Below are positions 26,372 to 36,416 of a DNA stretch of 64,000 bases, piece after piece; the first letter of the stretch is position 1, and every line of letters begins with the position of its first letter. Source of the DNA: Rhodovulum sp. MB263 (lineage in GTDB: Bacteria; Pseudomonadota; Alphaproteobacteria; Rhodobacterales; Rhodobacteraceae); NCBI RefSeq assembly GCF_002073975.1, contig NZ_CP020385.1:124001-188000 (forward strand), read 5' to 3'. Below the pieces are notes generated by a model. The model was not told the origin of the DNA and did no database searches. It worked only from the letters and a program-made list of their open reading frames with translations. The position numbers and the translations under genes were made by a program.

Positions 26372-26965
26372 ATGGCCGGACCTCCGCAGGAGACCGGGCC
26401 CGGGGCCCGTGAGGCCTGGCGCGACCGGGACCGCGCCAAGATCTCGATCTTCCAGATCTTCCGTTCGGCCCATGAGGAACATGACGCGCGGCGCGCGAAC
26501 CGGCCCGCCGAGAATGGCGAGACCGAGGTCTCGGCCCGCTCGAAGCCGCGCCGCGAGGGGGTTTCGGCCAGCATCCTGCGCGCCCATCTGCAGGCCGATC
26601 TGGATGCGCTGCTGAACACCATCCGGCTCGATGCCGCGACCGATCTGAGCGACGCGCCGCATGTGGCGAATTCGATCCTGAATTACGGTTTCCGCGACCT
26701 GTCCTCGGTCTCGCCGGCCGAGTTTCACAGCCCCGCCATCGTCGAATCGATCCGCGAGTCGCTGTTGCGCCACGAGCCGCGCTTTCTGCCCGGTACGCTC
26801 GAGGTCCGGGTGGTCGATGCCAATGGCGACAGCGGCCAGCGCCTGTCGGTCACTGTCGAGGGCGAGCTGACCGGCGACCCGGTCGATCTGTCGGTGGGCT
26901 TCGATGCCGAGGTCGATCTGGGCGCGGGCAAGATGGACATGTCGGACCTGAGGATGCGGTCGTGA
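26372..26965 (+). CDS. tssE: T6SS baseplate protein TssE (gp25-like)
   Basis: The 197-residue protein has the gp25-like lysozyme-fold baseplate domain in its second half: ILRAHLQADLDALLNTIRL, HVANSILNYGFRDLSS, IVESIRESLLRHEPRFLPGTL. The N-terminal 60 residues are charged and variable. AGGAGAGG precedes the ATG at 26372. The tssF start overlaps its stop. Confidence 0.93.
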   Translation: MAGPPQETGPGAREAWRDRDRAKISIFQIFRSAHEEHDARRANRPAENGETEVSARSKPRREGVSASILRAHLQADLDALLNTIRLDAATDLSDAPHVANSILNYGFRDLSSVSPAEFHSPAIVESIRESLLRHEPRFLPGTLEVRVVDANGDSGQRLSVTVEGELTGDPVDLSVGFDAEVDLGAGKMDMSDLRMRS

Positions 26966-28890
26966 ACCCGGCGCTGCGCGACACCTATAACCGCGAACTG
27001 GCGCTGCTGAAGGAACGCACCGCCGAATTCGCCCGCGACTATCCGGGCCTTGCCGACCGGCTGGGCGGGCTGATGGCCGACAATCTCGACCCCACCGTCG
27101 CGGGGCTGCTGGAGGGCTCGGCCTTCCTCGCTGCGCGGGTGCAGCTCAAGCTGCAGGACGAGTTCCGCGGCTTCACCGAGGCGCTGCTGGATCAGGTCTT
27201 TCCCGATGCGCTGGCGCCCACGCCCTCGGCGATGCTGGTCGAGGCCTCGGTTCCGGCCGGGAATTCCGACATCGTCAAGGGGCTGCGCTTCGCGCCCGGC
27301 GCCTATATGGATGCGCGCTTTCGCGATGCCGACAAGCGCATCGCCTGCCGGTTCTCGCTGGCGGCGCCGCTGACGATCTGGCCGCTGAAGCTGTCGGGGC
27401 TGCGCTATCTCTCGGGCGCGGGGCCGGTGGGCGCGCTGGGGCAGGAGATTGCCGAGGGCACCAGGGCCGGGCTGGTGCTCGATCTGGCGCGGATCGCGCC
27501 GTCGGGGCAGGCCGACGGCACGGCGCCGCTTGCCGAGCTGGCGCTCGACCGGCTCGATCTGCACCTGACCGGGCCGATGGCCGAGGCGGTGGCGCTGTAT
27601 GAACAGATCTTCGCGCGCAGCCTCAGGGTCTCGCTGCGCTGGCTCGATGCGCAGGGCGATCCGGTCTTCGCGCGGCTGCCGCCCGATTGTCTGGAACAGG
27701 TGGGCTTCGATCCCGACGAGCGGCTTTTCCCGCATCACACGCGGCTGTTCGACGGCTTCGCCCTGCTGCGCGAATATTTCGTCTTCCCGCGCAAGTTCCT
27801 CGGCTTCCGCATCAACGGGCTGGCCGCGCATCTGCCCCGGCTGCGCGGGTCCGAGGTTCAGGTGATCGTCGAATTCGACCGCGCCGATCCGCGCCTGGCC
27901 GAGCGGCTGTCCGAGGGCGATATCGCGCTGAACTGCGCGCCTGCCGTGAACCTGTTCGAAGAGATGTCCTCGACCGTGCGGATCGACCGCAAGCAGCATG
28001 AATATGTGGTCACGCCAAATGCGACGCCCGTGACCCATTACGAGCTGCTCGATATTCTCGATGTGCAGGCCCATTACGCCACCCATCGCAGCAAGGAGCG
28101 GGTGCAGCCGCTTTACGCGCTGCCCGAGGGCGGGCAGGATCCGCGCCGGACGCTTTACTACACCGCGCGGCGCAAGCCCCGGCGCCTGACCGCGCGCGAG
28201 CTTCGCTTCGGCCCGGCGCGCAATCGCTATCGCGGCACCGAGACCTTCATCTCGATCTACGAGCCCGATGGCGGCGACGATATCCAGCGGCTGCAGGTCC
28301 GCGCGCTCTGTTCCAACCGGCATCTTCCCGCCGAACTGCCGATCGCGGGCAGCGAGGGCGATTTCCACATGACCGACGATGTCACCGTGTCGCTGGCCTG
28401 CCGGGCCGGGCCGACGCCGCCGCGCAACCCGCTGGGCCGGGCCGATCCGGGCGCGGGTCCGCGCGCGGGGGCGGGCGATGTCTACTGGCGGCTGATCTCG
28501 TATCTGTCGCTGAACCAGTTCGGGTTGGGCGGGCGACAGGACGGCGACAGCGCGGCGGCGCTGCGCGAGATGCTGGCGCTGTTCGCCGATTTCTCGGACA
28601 GCGCGGCCGAGGCCGGGGTGCGCGGGCTGCGCTCGGTCGAGACCCGGCCGGTGACGCGCTCGGTCGCCATGGCCGACGGCTATCACCTGGCGCGCGGCAC
28701 CGAGATTTCGCTGAGCTTCGATGAAAGCGATTACGAGAGCACGGGCGTGATGCTGATCGGCGCGGTGCTCGACCGCTTCCTGTCGGAATATGCCGCGGTG
28801 AACAGCTTCACCCAGGTCCGCGTCGCCTCGGTGCAGCGCGGCGCGATCCGGACCTGGCCGCCGCGCTCGGGCAGCGGGCCGATCCTGTGA
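26962..28890 (+). CDS. tssF: T6SS baseplate protein TssF
   Basis: This 642-residue protein is of normal TssF/VasA length. Diagnostic parts are the N-terminal YNRELALLKERTAEFARDYP, ARVQLKLQDEFRGFTEALL, LFPHHTRLFDGFALLREYF, FPRKFLGFRI and the C-terminal GTEISLSFDESDY and LSEYAAVNSFTQV. It uses a GTG start overlapping the tssE stop by four bases. TssF forms the wedge with TssE, TssG and TssK. Confidence 0.95.
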   Translation: MNPALRDTYNRELALLKERTAEFARDYPGLADRLGGLMADNLDPTVAGLLEGSAFLAARVQLKLQDEFRGFTEALLDQVFPDALAPTPSAMLVEASVPAGNSDIVKGLRFAPGAYMDARFRDADKRIACRFSLAAPLTIWPLKLSGLRYLSGAGPVGALGQEIAEGTRAGLVLDLARIAPSGQADGTAPLAELALDRLDLHLTGPMAEAVALYEQIFARSLRVSLRWLDAQGDPVFARLPPDCLEQVGFDPDERLFPHHTRLFDGFALLREYFVFPRKFLGFRINGLAAHLPRLRGSEVQVIVEFDRADPRLAERLSEGDIALNCAPAVNLFEEMSSTVRIDRKQHEYVVTPNATPVTHYELLDILDVQAHYATHRSKERVQPLYALPEGGQDPRRTLYYTARRKPRRLTARELRFGPARNRYRGTETFISIYEPDGGDDIQRLQVRALCSNRHLPAELPIAGSEGDFHMTDDVTVSLACRAGPTPPRNPLGRADPGAGPRAGAGDVYWRLISYLSLNQFGLGGRQDGDSAAALREMLALFADFSDSAAEAGVRGLRSVETRPVTRSVAMADGYHLARGTEISLSFDESDYESTGVMLIGAVLDRFLSEYAAVNSFTQVRVASVQRGAIRTWPPRSGSGPIL

Positions 28891-29945
28891 CGGCGGGCGA
28901 GAGCTTTTCCGACCGACGCGCGGCCGAGGCGACAGCGGCCGAGGGGGTGGGGCTGTTCGCGGCGCTCCGGGCACTTGAACGCGCCGCCCCCGACGCGCCC
29001 CGGATCGGGCGCAATGCCCGCGCCGCCGAGGCGGTGGTCCGGCTGGGGCAGGATCCGTTCCTGGCCTTCCCGGCCTCGGATCTGTCGCGGGCGGGGCGGG
29101 ACGGGCGCGCCCGGCCGTCCTACAGGGCGCAGTTCCTGGGTTTTTACGGCGCCTTCGGTGCGCTGCCCCTGGCCTGGACCGAAGAGGTCCAGCGCTGGTT
29201 CGAGGCGGGCGACGAGAGCTTCACCGCCTTCACCGACATCTTCACCGAACGGTTTCAGGAGCTGTTCTTCCGGGCCTGGTCCGATGCCCGCCCGATCACC
29301 CAGTTCGACCATCCCGACGACCGTTTCCAGGGCTATCTGCTGGCCTTTGCCGGGACCGCGACGCCGGCCTTCCGCGACCGGGGCAGGCTGCCCGATACCG
29401 CGCTGGCCCGGCTGGTGCCGCTGGCCGCGGGGCGGGTCAAAAGCCCGGTCCGCCTGCGCCAGATGCTGGGGCTGCATTTCGAGGGCCGGGCGCGGGTCGG
29501 GATCGAGGAGATGGTGCCGGGCTGGCTCGACTTCGAGCCCGGGACCGAGACCCGGCTGGGGCTGGGGGCGGCGCGCATCGGGCGCGACGCCCATCTGGGT
29601 GCGCGGGCGCGCACGATCAGCGACCGGATCCGGGTGCATCTGCATGTGCCCGACATGGCCGCCTTCGACCGCTTCCTGCCCGGCGGCCCCGACAATCGCG
29701 AGCTGGCCGAGATCTGCCGCTGGTATCTGGGCGACAGCCTCGAGATCGAGGCCGCGCTCTGGCTGCCGCAGCCCAGGGTGGTGCCGGCCGTGCTGGGCCG
29801 CTCGGCCCGGCTGGGCTGGATGGCCTGCCTCGCGCCCGATCCCGAGAACCCCGAACAGATGGTCCATATCGCGCGGTTCGACCTGAACCGCGAGGAAGAC
29901 GCCGCCCGGCCTGCCGCCGCGGCCCCCGCCGCCGTCGCGGCCTGA
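28887..29945 (+). CDS. tssG: T6SS baseplate protein TssG
   Basis: The 352-residue protein shows TssG/VasB traits: LFAALRALERAAPDAPRIG, the motif YRAQFLGFYGAFGALPLAWTE split over residues 72-92, FTDIFTERFQELFFRAW and the C-terminal RLGWMACLAP. It begins with GTG overlapping the tssF stop. It ends with an Ala/Pro-rich tail of about 15 residues. It partners TssF in the baseplate wedge. Confidence 0.93.
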   Translation: MTAGESFSDRRAAEATAAEGVGLFAALRALERAAPDAPRIGRNARAAEAVVRLGQDPFLAFPASDLSRAGRDGRARPSYRAQFLGFYGAFGALPLAWTEEVQRWFEAGDESFTAFTDIFTERFQELFFRAWSDARPITQFDHPDDRFQGYLLAFAGTATPAFRDRGRLPDTALARLVPLAAGRVKSPVRLRQMLGLHFEGRARVGIEEMVPGWLDFEPGTETRLGLGAARIGRDAHLGARARTISDRIRVHLHVPDMAAFDRFLPGGPDNRELAEICRWYLGDSLEIEAALWLPQPRVVPAVLGRSARLGWMACLAPDPENPEQMVHIARFDLNREEDAARPAAAAPAAVAA

Positions 29946-29974
29946 CACGAAGACCCGAAAGAGCCTGACGAGAC

Positions 29975-32668
29975 ATGACCGAGATCACCATCGAGACCTA
30001 TGCCGGCAAGATGAACCGTGCCGGATACGACGCCTTCCTGCAGGGCATGCGCCATGCCCGGGGCGAGAAGAACCGCCATGTCGATCTTTGCCACTGGCTG
30101 TTCCATTCGGTCTCGAACCAGAATGCCGACATCTCGGTCACGCTGAACGAGCTGGGGCTCGACCGCGGCCGGGTGCTGCGCGATCTCGACGGGGCGATGG
30201 CCGCCTTGCAGAAGAACGTGACCGAGACCCCCGGCATTTCCGAGGTGCTGTCGGATGCGCTGAACCATGCCTGGACCTATGCCACGCTGTTCTTCGGCGA
30301 GGCCCAGATCCGGACCGGCCATGTGCTGACCGCGCTTCTGAACGATCCGGGGCTCAAGCGCCATCTGCTGCAGCTGTCGAAGGTTTTCGCCGAGATCCCG
30401 GTCGAGCGGCTGGGGCAGGAGTCGCGCAGCCTCTGGGCCGCCTCCGAGGAAGAGGGCATGCGCCCGATGGATGGCTCGGGGCTGACCGCGCGCGGCGAGG
30501 GCGCCGAGGGGGCGGCCGGGCGTGGCGGTGGGCAGTCGGCTCTGGGCCGCTTCGCGCAGGACATGACCGCCGAGGCCGAGGCCGGGCGGCTCGACCGCGT
30601 CGTCGGCCGCGACGACGAGATCCGTCAGGTGATTGACGCGCTTCTGCGGCGCCGCCAGAACAACCCGATCCTGACCGGCGAGGCTGGGGTCGGCAAGACG
30701 GCCGTGGTCGAGGGCTTTGCCCAGAAGCTCGCCGCGGGCGAGGTGCCGCCCAGGCTGAAGGGCACGCGGCTTTACATGCTCGACATCCAGTCGATGCAGG
30801 CCGGGGCCTCGATGCGGGGCGAGTTCGAGCAGCGGCTGAAATCGGTGATCGACGAGGTGCAGGCCTCGGATGTGCCGATCATCCTGTTCATCGACGAGGC
30901 CCATACCCTGATCGGCGCGGGCGGGCAGGCGGGCACGGGCGATGCCGCCAACCTGCTGAAACCGGCGCTGGCGCGCGGTACGCTGCGCACCATCGCCGCG
31001 ACCACCTGGTCGGAATACCGCCAGCATATCGAGAAGGACCCGGCCCTGACCCGGCGCTTCCAGCCGGTCACGGTCGACGAGCCCGATGTCGGGACCTGCT
31101 GCGCGATGCTGCGCGGCATTCTCGGCCCGATGGAGGCCCATCACGGCGTGCGGATCTCGGATGAGGCGGTGGTGGCCGCGGTGCAGCTGTCGCAGCGCTA
31201 CATCCCGGCCCGGCAACTGCCCGACAAGGCGGTCTCGCTGCTGGACACGGCGGCGGCGCGGGTCGCGGTCAGCCAGGCCTCGGTGCCCGCGCGGATCGAG
31301 GATCTGAAGGCCCGGATCGACGCGCTCGACAGCGAGATCGCCGCCAAGCGCGCGGCGCTGGATCTGGGCGAGGAGGCGGGCGAGCGGATCGCCGAGCTGG
31401 AGGCCGAACGCGCCGAAGCCGCCGCGGATCTGGTCCGGCTGGAAGAGCTTCATGACGAGCAGAAGGTGTTGGTCGAGCAGATCCTCGGGCTGCGGGCCCG
31501 GATCGCGGGCGCGGGTGAGGGCGCGGCCGGTGAGGACGAGGTGGGCGAGGACGACGCGCCGCTCGATCTCGACGCCTTGCGGGCCGAGATGCATGAGCGG
31601 CTGGCCACGCTTCAGGCGGGCGATCCCGAGACCCGGATGGTCGAGCCCCATGTCGGTGCCCAGACCGTGGCCCAGGTTATCTCGGACTGGACCGGCATCC
31701 CGACCGGCCGGATGGTGCGCGACGAACTGCAGGCGGTCCTGACCCTGAAGGATCATCTGCGCGAGCGGGTGGTGGGGCAGGATCATGCCCTGGCCGCCAT
31801 CGCCCGGCGGATCGAGACCTCGCGCGCGGGGCTGGCCAATCCCGAGAAACCGATCGGGGTGTTCATGCTGTGCGGGCCTTCGGGCGTTGGCAAGACCGAG
31901 ACCGCCATCGCGCTGGCCGAGGCGCTGTATGGCGGCGCGCAGAACATGATCACCATCAACATGTCCGAATTCCAGGAGGCCCATACCGTCAGCCTTCTGA
32001 AGGGCGCGCCGCCCGGCTATGTCGGCTATGGCGAGGGCGGGCGGCTGACCGAGGCGGTGCGCCGCAAGCCCTATTCGGTGGTGCTGCTCGACGAGGTCGA
32101 GAAGGCGCATCCCGATGTGCACGAGATCTTCTTCCAGGTCTTCGACAAGGGCTGGATGGAGGATGGCAACGGCCGCCGCATCGATTTCCGCAACACCCTG
32201 ATCCTGCTGACCTCGAATGTCGGCACCGACACCATCATGGCGATGGCCGAAGAGGGCCGGACTCGGCCCGATCTCGACGAGGTCACGGCGGCGCTGAAGC
32301 CGCGCCAGCTCGAGATCTTCCCGCCTGCGCTGCTGGGCCGGGTGGTCTCGATCCCCTATCTGCCGCTCTCGGCCGAGGGGCTGGCGGCCATCGTCCGGCT
32401 GAAGCTTGCGGCGGTCGAGGCCCGGATGCGGGGCGCCCATGGCGCCGAGCTTGTCTATGGCGACGCCGTCATGGACCATATCGTCGATCAGTGCCGCGAC
32501 CCCGACAGCGGCGGTCGGATGATCGACAACATCATCACCAATACCATCCTGCCCGACCTCTCGCGCGAGGTGCTGGGGCGGATGGTGTCAGGCGAGGGCA
32601 TCGCGCGGGTCGAGATCCTGCTGCAAGACGGCGCACTGGCCTACAGTTTCGAAGGAGGAAACGCGTGA
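29975..32668 (+). CDS. tssH: T6SS sheath-recycling AAA+ ATPase TssH (ClpV)
   Basis: The 897-residue protein has an N-terminal Clp-N domain, a first AAA+ module (Walker A GEAGVGKT near residue 235, Walker [14 protein letters not shown]), a coiled-coil middle region with acidic linker, and a second AAA+ module (GPSGVGKTE near residue 634, [14 protein letters not shown]). The Walker motifs are intact. ClpV disassembles the contracted TssB/TssC sheath. A GTG start for the next gene overlaps its stop. Confidence 0.96.
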   Translation: MTEITIETYAGKMNRAGYDAFLQGMRHARGEKNRHVDLCHWLFHSVSNQNADISVTLNELGLDRGRVLRDLDGAMAALQKNVTETPGISEVLSDALNHAWTYATLFFGEAQIRTGHVLTALLNDPGLKRHLLQLSKVFAEIPVERLGQESRSLWAASEEEGMRPMDGSGLTARGEGAEGAAGRGGGQSALGRFAQDMTAEAEAGRLDRVVGRDDEIRQVIDALLRRRQNNPILTGEAGVGKTAVVEGFAQKLAAGEVPPRLKGTRLYMLDIQSMQAGASMRGEFEQRLKSVIDEVQASDVPIILFIDEAHTLIGAGGQAGTGDAANLLKPALARGTLRTIAATTWSEYRQHIEKDPALTRRFQPVTVDEPDVGTCCAMLRGILGPMEAHHGVRISDEAVVAAVQLSQRYIPARQLPDKAVSLLDTAAARVAVSQASVPARIEDLKARIDALDSEIAAKRAALDLGEEAGERIAELEAERAEAAADLVRLEELHDEQKVLVEQILGLRARIAGAGEGAAGEDEVGEDDAPLDLDALRAEMHERLATLQAGDPETRMVEPHVGAQTVAQVISDWTGIPTGRMVRDELQAVLTLKDHLRERVVGQDHALAAIARRIETSRAGLANPEKPIGVFMLCGPSGVGKTETAIALAEALYGGAQNMITINMSEFQEAHTVSLLKGAPPGYVGYGEGGRLTEAVRRKPYSVVLLDEVEKAHPDVHEIFFQVFDKGWMEDGNGRRIDFRNTLILLTSNVGTDTIMAMAEEGRTRPDLDEVTAALKPRQLEIFPPALLGRVVSIPYLPLSAEGLAAIVRLKLAAVEARMRGAHGAELVYGDAVMDHIVDQCRDPDSGGRMIDNIITNTILPDLSREVLGRMVSGEGIARVEILLQDGALAYSFEGGNA

Positions 32669-33714
32669 CCCAATGTTTTGTCGACGATGCGGGCGTCAGC
32701 TGGAGCTATGACCAGCAGGCCGCCCTGCGCCTGATCGCCCATTATGCCCGACTCAAGGCGATGAACGAGACGACCCGTGTCGTGACCTCGCGCGACAGCC
32801 TGATCCAGAAGCTCTATCTTGCGCGCGAGCTGGCCAATGTCGAAACCGACGTCAACCGGATGCTGGCGCGCAAGACCGAGATCGAGGAGATCGAGGGCCG
32901 CCGCTTCGCCACCCTGATGCTGGGCGCGGTCGATGATGCGCAGTCCTATCTGATCGGGATCCGCCGCGAGACCGACCGGCTGATGAGCGCCAATCAGTCG
33001 GTCTACCGCTCGGCCCAGGACATCAACCAGGTTGCCATCGACCATGCCGAAACCGCGATCAAGGTGGCCAAGGGGGTGCGCGATACCTCGGTGCTGACGC
33101 TAGGCGTGATCGCCACCGTCGCGACCGGCGGCACCACCATCGCCGTGGCCTCGGGTGCGGGGGCGGGGCTGTCGGCAACCGCGACCTATCAGGATACCGG
33201 CTCGGCCTCGAAGGCGGCGATCAAGGGCGGGCTGTTCCTGCTGCCGCTGGGGACCCGCCAGATCACCGGGGTGGCGACGGCCGCGGGGGCGACGCCGACC
33301 ATGACCGCGGCGATGAGCCTCGGGATCGACACCGGCGCCGAGACCTTCGAGGGCATCTATGTCAACGACGCCACGCTGGAACAGGCGCTGCGGGCGGCCC
33401 TGATCAACCAGGTCAGCGGTCAGGCCCTTGGGGCGCTGGCGCGAGAGAACAGCCGCTGGATGGGCCAGCGCCTGCGCGGCGCGGTCCGGCTGGTGGACAG
33501 CCATGGCGGGCAGATGTCGAACCGCGCCTATCCGTTCCTGTCCGAGATGGGCGGCAAGCTTGCCCAAGAGGCGCTGAAGGTCAGCCCGGGCGGCACGTTC
33601 GCCGCCGACGCGGCCGCGCAGACCGGACGGGTGGCGGCGGCGCGTGCGGCGCAGTCGCAGGCGCGCGACACGGCCAGCCTCTGGGTGATGCGCGAGGTGA
33701 TGCGGCGGCTCTGA
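32665..33714 (+). CDS. Unknown T6SS-linked protein with glycine-rich hydrophobic region (349 aa)
   Basis: The gene starts with GTG at 32665, overlapping the tssH stop, with AGGAGG eight bases before. The N-terminal 140 residues are helical and charged (LARELANVETDVNRML, KTEIEEIEGRR). Residues 142-172 and 184-225 form a glycine/alanine-rich hydrophobic hairpin (VLTLGVIATVATGGTTIAVA, GGLFLLPLG) like those of pore-forming or membrane-inserting proteins. The C-terminal third is helical and Arg/Ala/Gln rich. I do not recognise a family. Coupling to tssH suggests it belongs to the T6SS, either as an effector or as an accessory part. No immunity gene follows on the same strand, which argues mildly against a toxin. 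Confidence 0.8.
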   Translation: MTQCFVDDAGVSWSYDQQAALRLIAHYARLKAMNETTRVVTSRDSLIQKLYLARELANVETDVNRMLARKTEIEEIEGRRFATLMLGAVDDAQSYLIGIRRETDRLMSANQSVYRSAQDINQVAIDHAETAIKVAKGVRDTSVLTLGVIATVATGGTTIAVASGAGAGLSATATYQDTGSASKAAIKGGLFLLPLGTRQITGVATAAGATPTMTAAMSLGIDTGAETFEGIYVNDATLEQALRAALINQVSGQALGALARENSRWMGQRLRGAVRLVDSHGGQMSNRAYPFLSEMGGKLAQEALKVSPGGTFAADAAAQTGRVAAARAAQSQARDTASLWVMREVMRRL

Positions 33715-33771
33715 GCCCCGCATCTCGGACTGCGCCTCGGGTCGCGTTTCGGGCAGCGTCTCGGCCGGGTG

Positions 33772-35544
33772 TCAGCCGGTGGCGAGGATCGCGTCGACGG
33801 TCTCGCGGTAGCGGCGGATCTCGGGCGAGACCACGGCGGGGGCGGTGCCGGTCATCTTGCGGTCGGCCCAGGCCAGCAGCTCGCCGATGCTCTTGCCGGT
33901 CAGGAACGGGTTGGCGGCGACGACGGCCGTGCCCATGACCTCGGCCACCCCGGCCCCGGGATCGGCGGAAAGCGCGCGGTCGGCGCCCTCGGCGCCGAGG
34001 AAATGCGCCAGATACAGCCGGCCCGGGGTCAGTCCATGGCCCCGGGCGGCCAGATAGGCGGCATTCTCGCGGGCCAGCGCATAGACCATCTCGACGCTCA
34101 GGACCGGATCGGTCCGAAGCGCCAGAAGCGCGGCACGATCCATCCGCGCGGTCAGCTCGGGATGGTGCTCGCGCATCATCCGAAGCCAGGTCGAGGAGAT
34201 GAACTGGCCAAGCCCGAGCGCGCTGGATCTGGGGTTCTTTGCATCCGACCGCCCGCCGCTTTCGACATGGACGATGCGGGCGACGAGGGTTTCGACCGCG
34301 GCATCGCCGTCGATCGCGGCCGTGGCTCCGGTAAGCGTTCCGGCCCCGGCGCAGGCATGGCCGCCTTCTGGCATCGGCAATACATAGCAGCTGCTGCGCC
34401 CTTCAAGCCCGACATAGAACAGCCGCGCCGCGCCGCCCGGCCCCGGCCGGGTCGCGTAAAGCACCCGCAGCCGGTCCTCGGGCGCGGCCGGGCGGCCCAG
34501 ATCCATCCGCTGCGCCAGCAGCACGATCATCTCGCCGGTCAGGTCGGGGCCGAGCCCGGCGCCGAGTGCCGCGCTGTAGACCGCATCGAGCAGCCGGGGC
34601 GGGGCCGTGGGCGCGGCCCGGCTTTCGGCGGCCAGATCGCGCTCGGCCCAGGGATCGGCGGCGCGGGCATAGCGCCCGGCACCAAGCCGGGCCAGCGTCG
34701 TCAGATAGCCCTCGGCGCCGTAAAGCGACAGTTGCAGCAGCTCGGCCCCGGTTTCGGCTCCGGTTTCGGGCCCGGCCTGGGTTCGGGGGCCGCCGGGACG
34801 GAGCCGCAGCGCGGCCAGGAGCGGCTGCCCGGACAGCGCCGGCAGCGCCCCGGCTGCGGCGCGGCCAGCCTCGGGCCCGAGCCCGGCCCGGCTCAGCGCC
34901 GCGGCCAGATCGATGCCGGGGCCGAGCCGGAGCAGGCTGTCGGCGAAGAAGGGCTGCCGGGCGGCTTCGGGCAAAAGGCCGAGGGCAAGATCGCCGGGTG
35001 CAGTGCCGGGCGTTGTGCCGGGCGGGATGCTGAGGCCTCCGGCCCGGGCCAGGGCGCGGCTGCGGCGAGCCTGGTAAAGCGCCAGATCCTCGCGGCTCGA
35101 GGGCGGATCGAGCGCGCGCGGTCCGTTGCCCGCGCCAAGCCCGGCCTCGATCAGGGTCAGCCGGTCGGGGGCGGGCGGGCCCGCGCGCCCCGGCGCAAAG
35201 CCCGGTGGCCCGGGCAGGGTCCGGGCCGGGGCCGAAGGCCCGGCCGAGAGCCGCAGCACCATCGGATCGCGCGGCAGCCCGCGCAGCGCCAGCGACGGGT
35301 CGGGGGGCGCAGGCGTTTGTGGATCCGGCTCGGCCTCGGGCACCATGGCGAGATCGTCGCCGGTCGCGATGGCCGGGGGCGGCGTTGCGGGACCGTCGCG
35401 GCTCAGCCGCCATCCGGCCGCGCTCAGCCCCAGCGCAAGCAGGCCCAGAAGAACCGGCCGCACCAGCCGCCGCCGCCGCCGGGCCCGGGCGCGGGCGGCG
35501 GCGGCCCGGAAGGCGGGATCGACGCCGAAACCGGGCGGGTTCAC
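33772..35544 (-). CDS. Membrane-anchored lytic transglycosylase
   Basis: Translation from the GTG at 35544 (overlapping the upstream stop) gives 590 residues. A polybasic stretch (ARARARRRRR) precedes one membrane segment at about 28-45, so the protein is a type II inner-membrane protein with a periplasmic body. A Pro/Ala/Gly-rich middle leads to an SLT domain near the C-terminus: ARIVHVESGGRSDAKN with the likely catalytic Glu428, SSALGLGQFISSTW, VYALARENAAYL and LYLAHFLGAEGA. It should cleave peptidoglycan glycan strands. It is encoded within the T6SS cluster but on the opposite strand, and could open the cell wall for the apparatus. Confidence 0.85.
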   Translation of the reverse strand: MNPPGFGVDPAFRAAAARARARRRRRLVRPVLLGLLALGLSAAGWRLSRDGPATPPPAIATGDDLAMVPEAEPDPQTPAPPDPSLALRGLPRDPMVLRLSAGPSAPARTLPGPPGFAPGRAGPPAPDRLTLIEAGLGAGNGPRALDPPSSREDLALYQARRSRALARAGGLSIPPGTTPGTAPGDLALGLLPEAARQPFFADSLLRLGPGIDLAAALSRAGLGPEAGRAAAGALPALSGQPLLAALRLRPGGPRTQAGPETGAETGAELLQLSLYGAEGYLTTLARLGAGRYARAADPWAERDLAAESRAAPTAPPRLLDAVYSAALGAGLGPDLTGEMIVLLAQRMDLGRPAAPEDRLRVLYATRPGPGGAARLFYVGLEGRSSCYVLPMPEGGHACAGAGTLTGATAAIDGDAAVETLVARIVHVESGGRSDAKNPRSSALGLGQFISSTWLRMMREHHPELTARMDRAALLALRTDPVLSVEMVYALARENAAYLAARGHGLTPGRLYLAHFLGAEGADRALSADPGAGVAEVMGTAVVAANPFLTGKSIGELLAWADRKMTGTAPAVVSPEIRRYRETVDAILATG

Positions 35545-36284
35545 CGGAACACCCCCAGCGCGGGCGCCAGCCGGATCTGCGGCGGCGGGCCGTCGGATGG
35601 CTCGGGCGCGCTCTGACGCCGCGGCGTCGCCGTGCGCGCGGCCGCGGGCGCGGGCGGGGCGGGACAGGCCACGTCTTCGGCCGCGACGATCCGGCGGAAC
35701 AGCCCGGGCGAGGGCGCGCCCGGCGCCGGGCCCAGCCCGCGTTCGGCGAAATAGCGCGCGACGGCCGCGCGCGAGCCCTCGCCCCAGAGCCCGTCGATGC
35801 CGCCGCGATAGCAGTTCATCCGCGCCAGCTCGGTCTGGATCGCGCGGGGCAGGGCGTCCTCGGGCGGATCGAGCGCGCCTGCCGCGACCAGGCGGGCAAA
35901 GGCTTCGGGGTCGTCCTGCCTCAGCCGGGTACGGGTGGCGAGGTCCGACCAGACCGGCAGATCGTCGGCCTCGGGCGCGATCAGCCCGACGATGACCGAG
36001 GGTTCGGGCAGGCCCTCGGCGCGGGGCAGGGCGGCGAGGCTTTCGCGCGGCGGCGGGGTGAAGATCTCGACCGCCGGGGTCTCGGGGCGCGCGCTCAGAA
36101 CCGGAGCGGCGGGCGCGGCGGGGGCCAGCCGGACGGGGGCGACGCGGCGCGGAACGGGCGCGCTGTCTGCCGGGGCGGCGGCCGCGCCCGGGGTTTCGCT
36201 GGCCAGCGCGATCGCGGGCAACAGCCACAGGGCCAGCCCCGCCGCAGCGGGCCAGCCTGTCCTGGCATGTTCTCCGATCCTCAT
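35541..36284 (-). CDS. Exported peptidoglycan-binding-like protein
   Basis: The 247-residue protein has a signal peptide (hydrophobic core about residues 12-25, MRIGEHARTG start at 36284). A Pro/Ala-rich linker follows. The C-terminal part contains ALPRAIQTELARMNCYRGG-IDGLWGEGSRAAVARYFAE, which matches the peptidoglycan-binding PGB_1 helical fold ('IQ..L...G.Y.G.IDG..G..T..A...F'). It overlaps the lytic transglycosylase gene by four bases, and the pair is probably one operon acting on the cell wall. Confidence 0.78.
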   Translation of the reverse strand: MRIGEHARTGWPAAAGLALWLLPAIALASETPGAAAAPADSAPVPRRVAPVRLAPAAPAAPVLSARPETPAVEIFTPPPRESLAALPRAEGLPEPSVIVGLIAPEADDLPVWSDLATRTRLRQDDPEAFARLVAAGALDPPEDALPRAIQTELARMNCYRGGIDGLWGEGSRAAVARYFAERGLGPAPGAPSPGLFRRIVAAEDVACPAPPAPAAARTATPRRQSAPEPSDGPPPQIRLAPALGVFR

Positions 36285-36416
36285 CCCGGCTCTCGTCCTG
36301 CCTTCGTTGCTGTGGCGTCCATAGCGCGATTCCGCCCGGGATGCAGCCGGGGCGTGTGCCGCCTTCGCGCGGCCGATCACTCAGGGCCGATCGCCCGGCG
36401 GCTCACCGGGGGCCGC

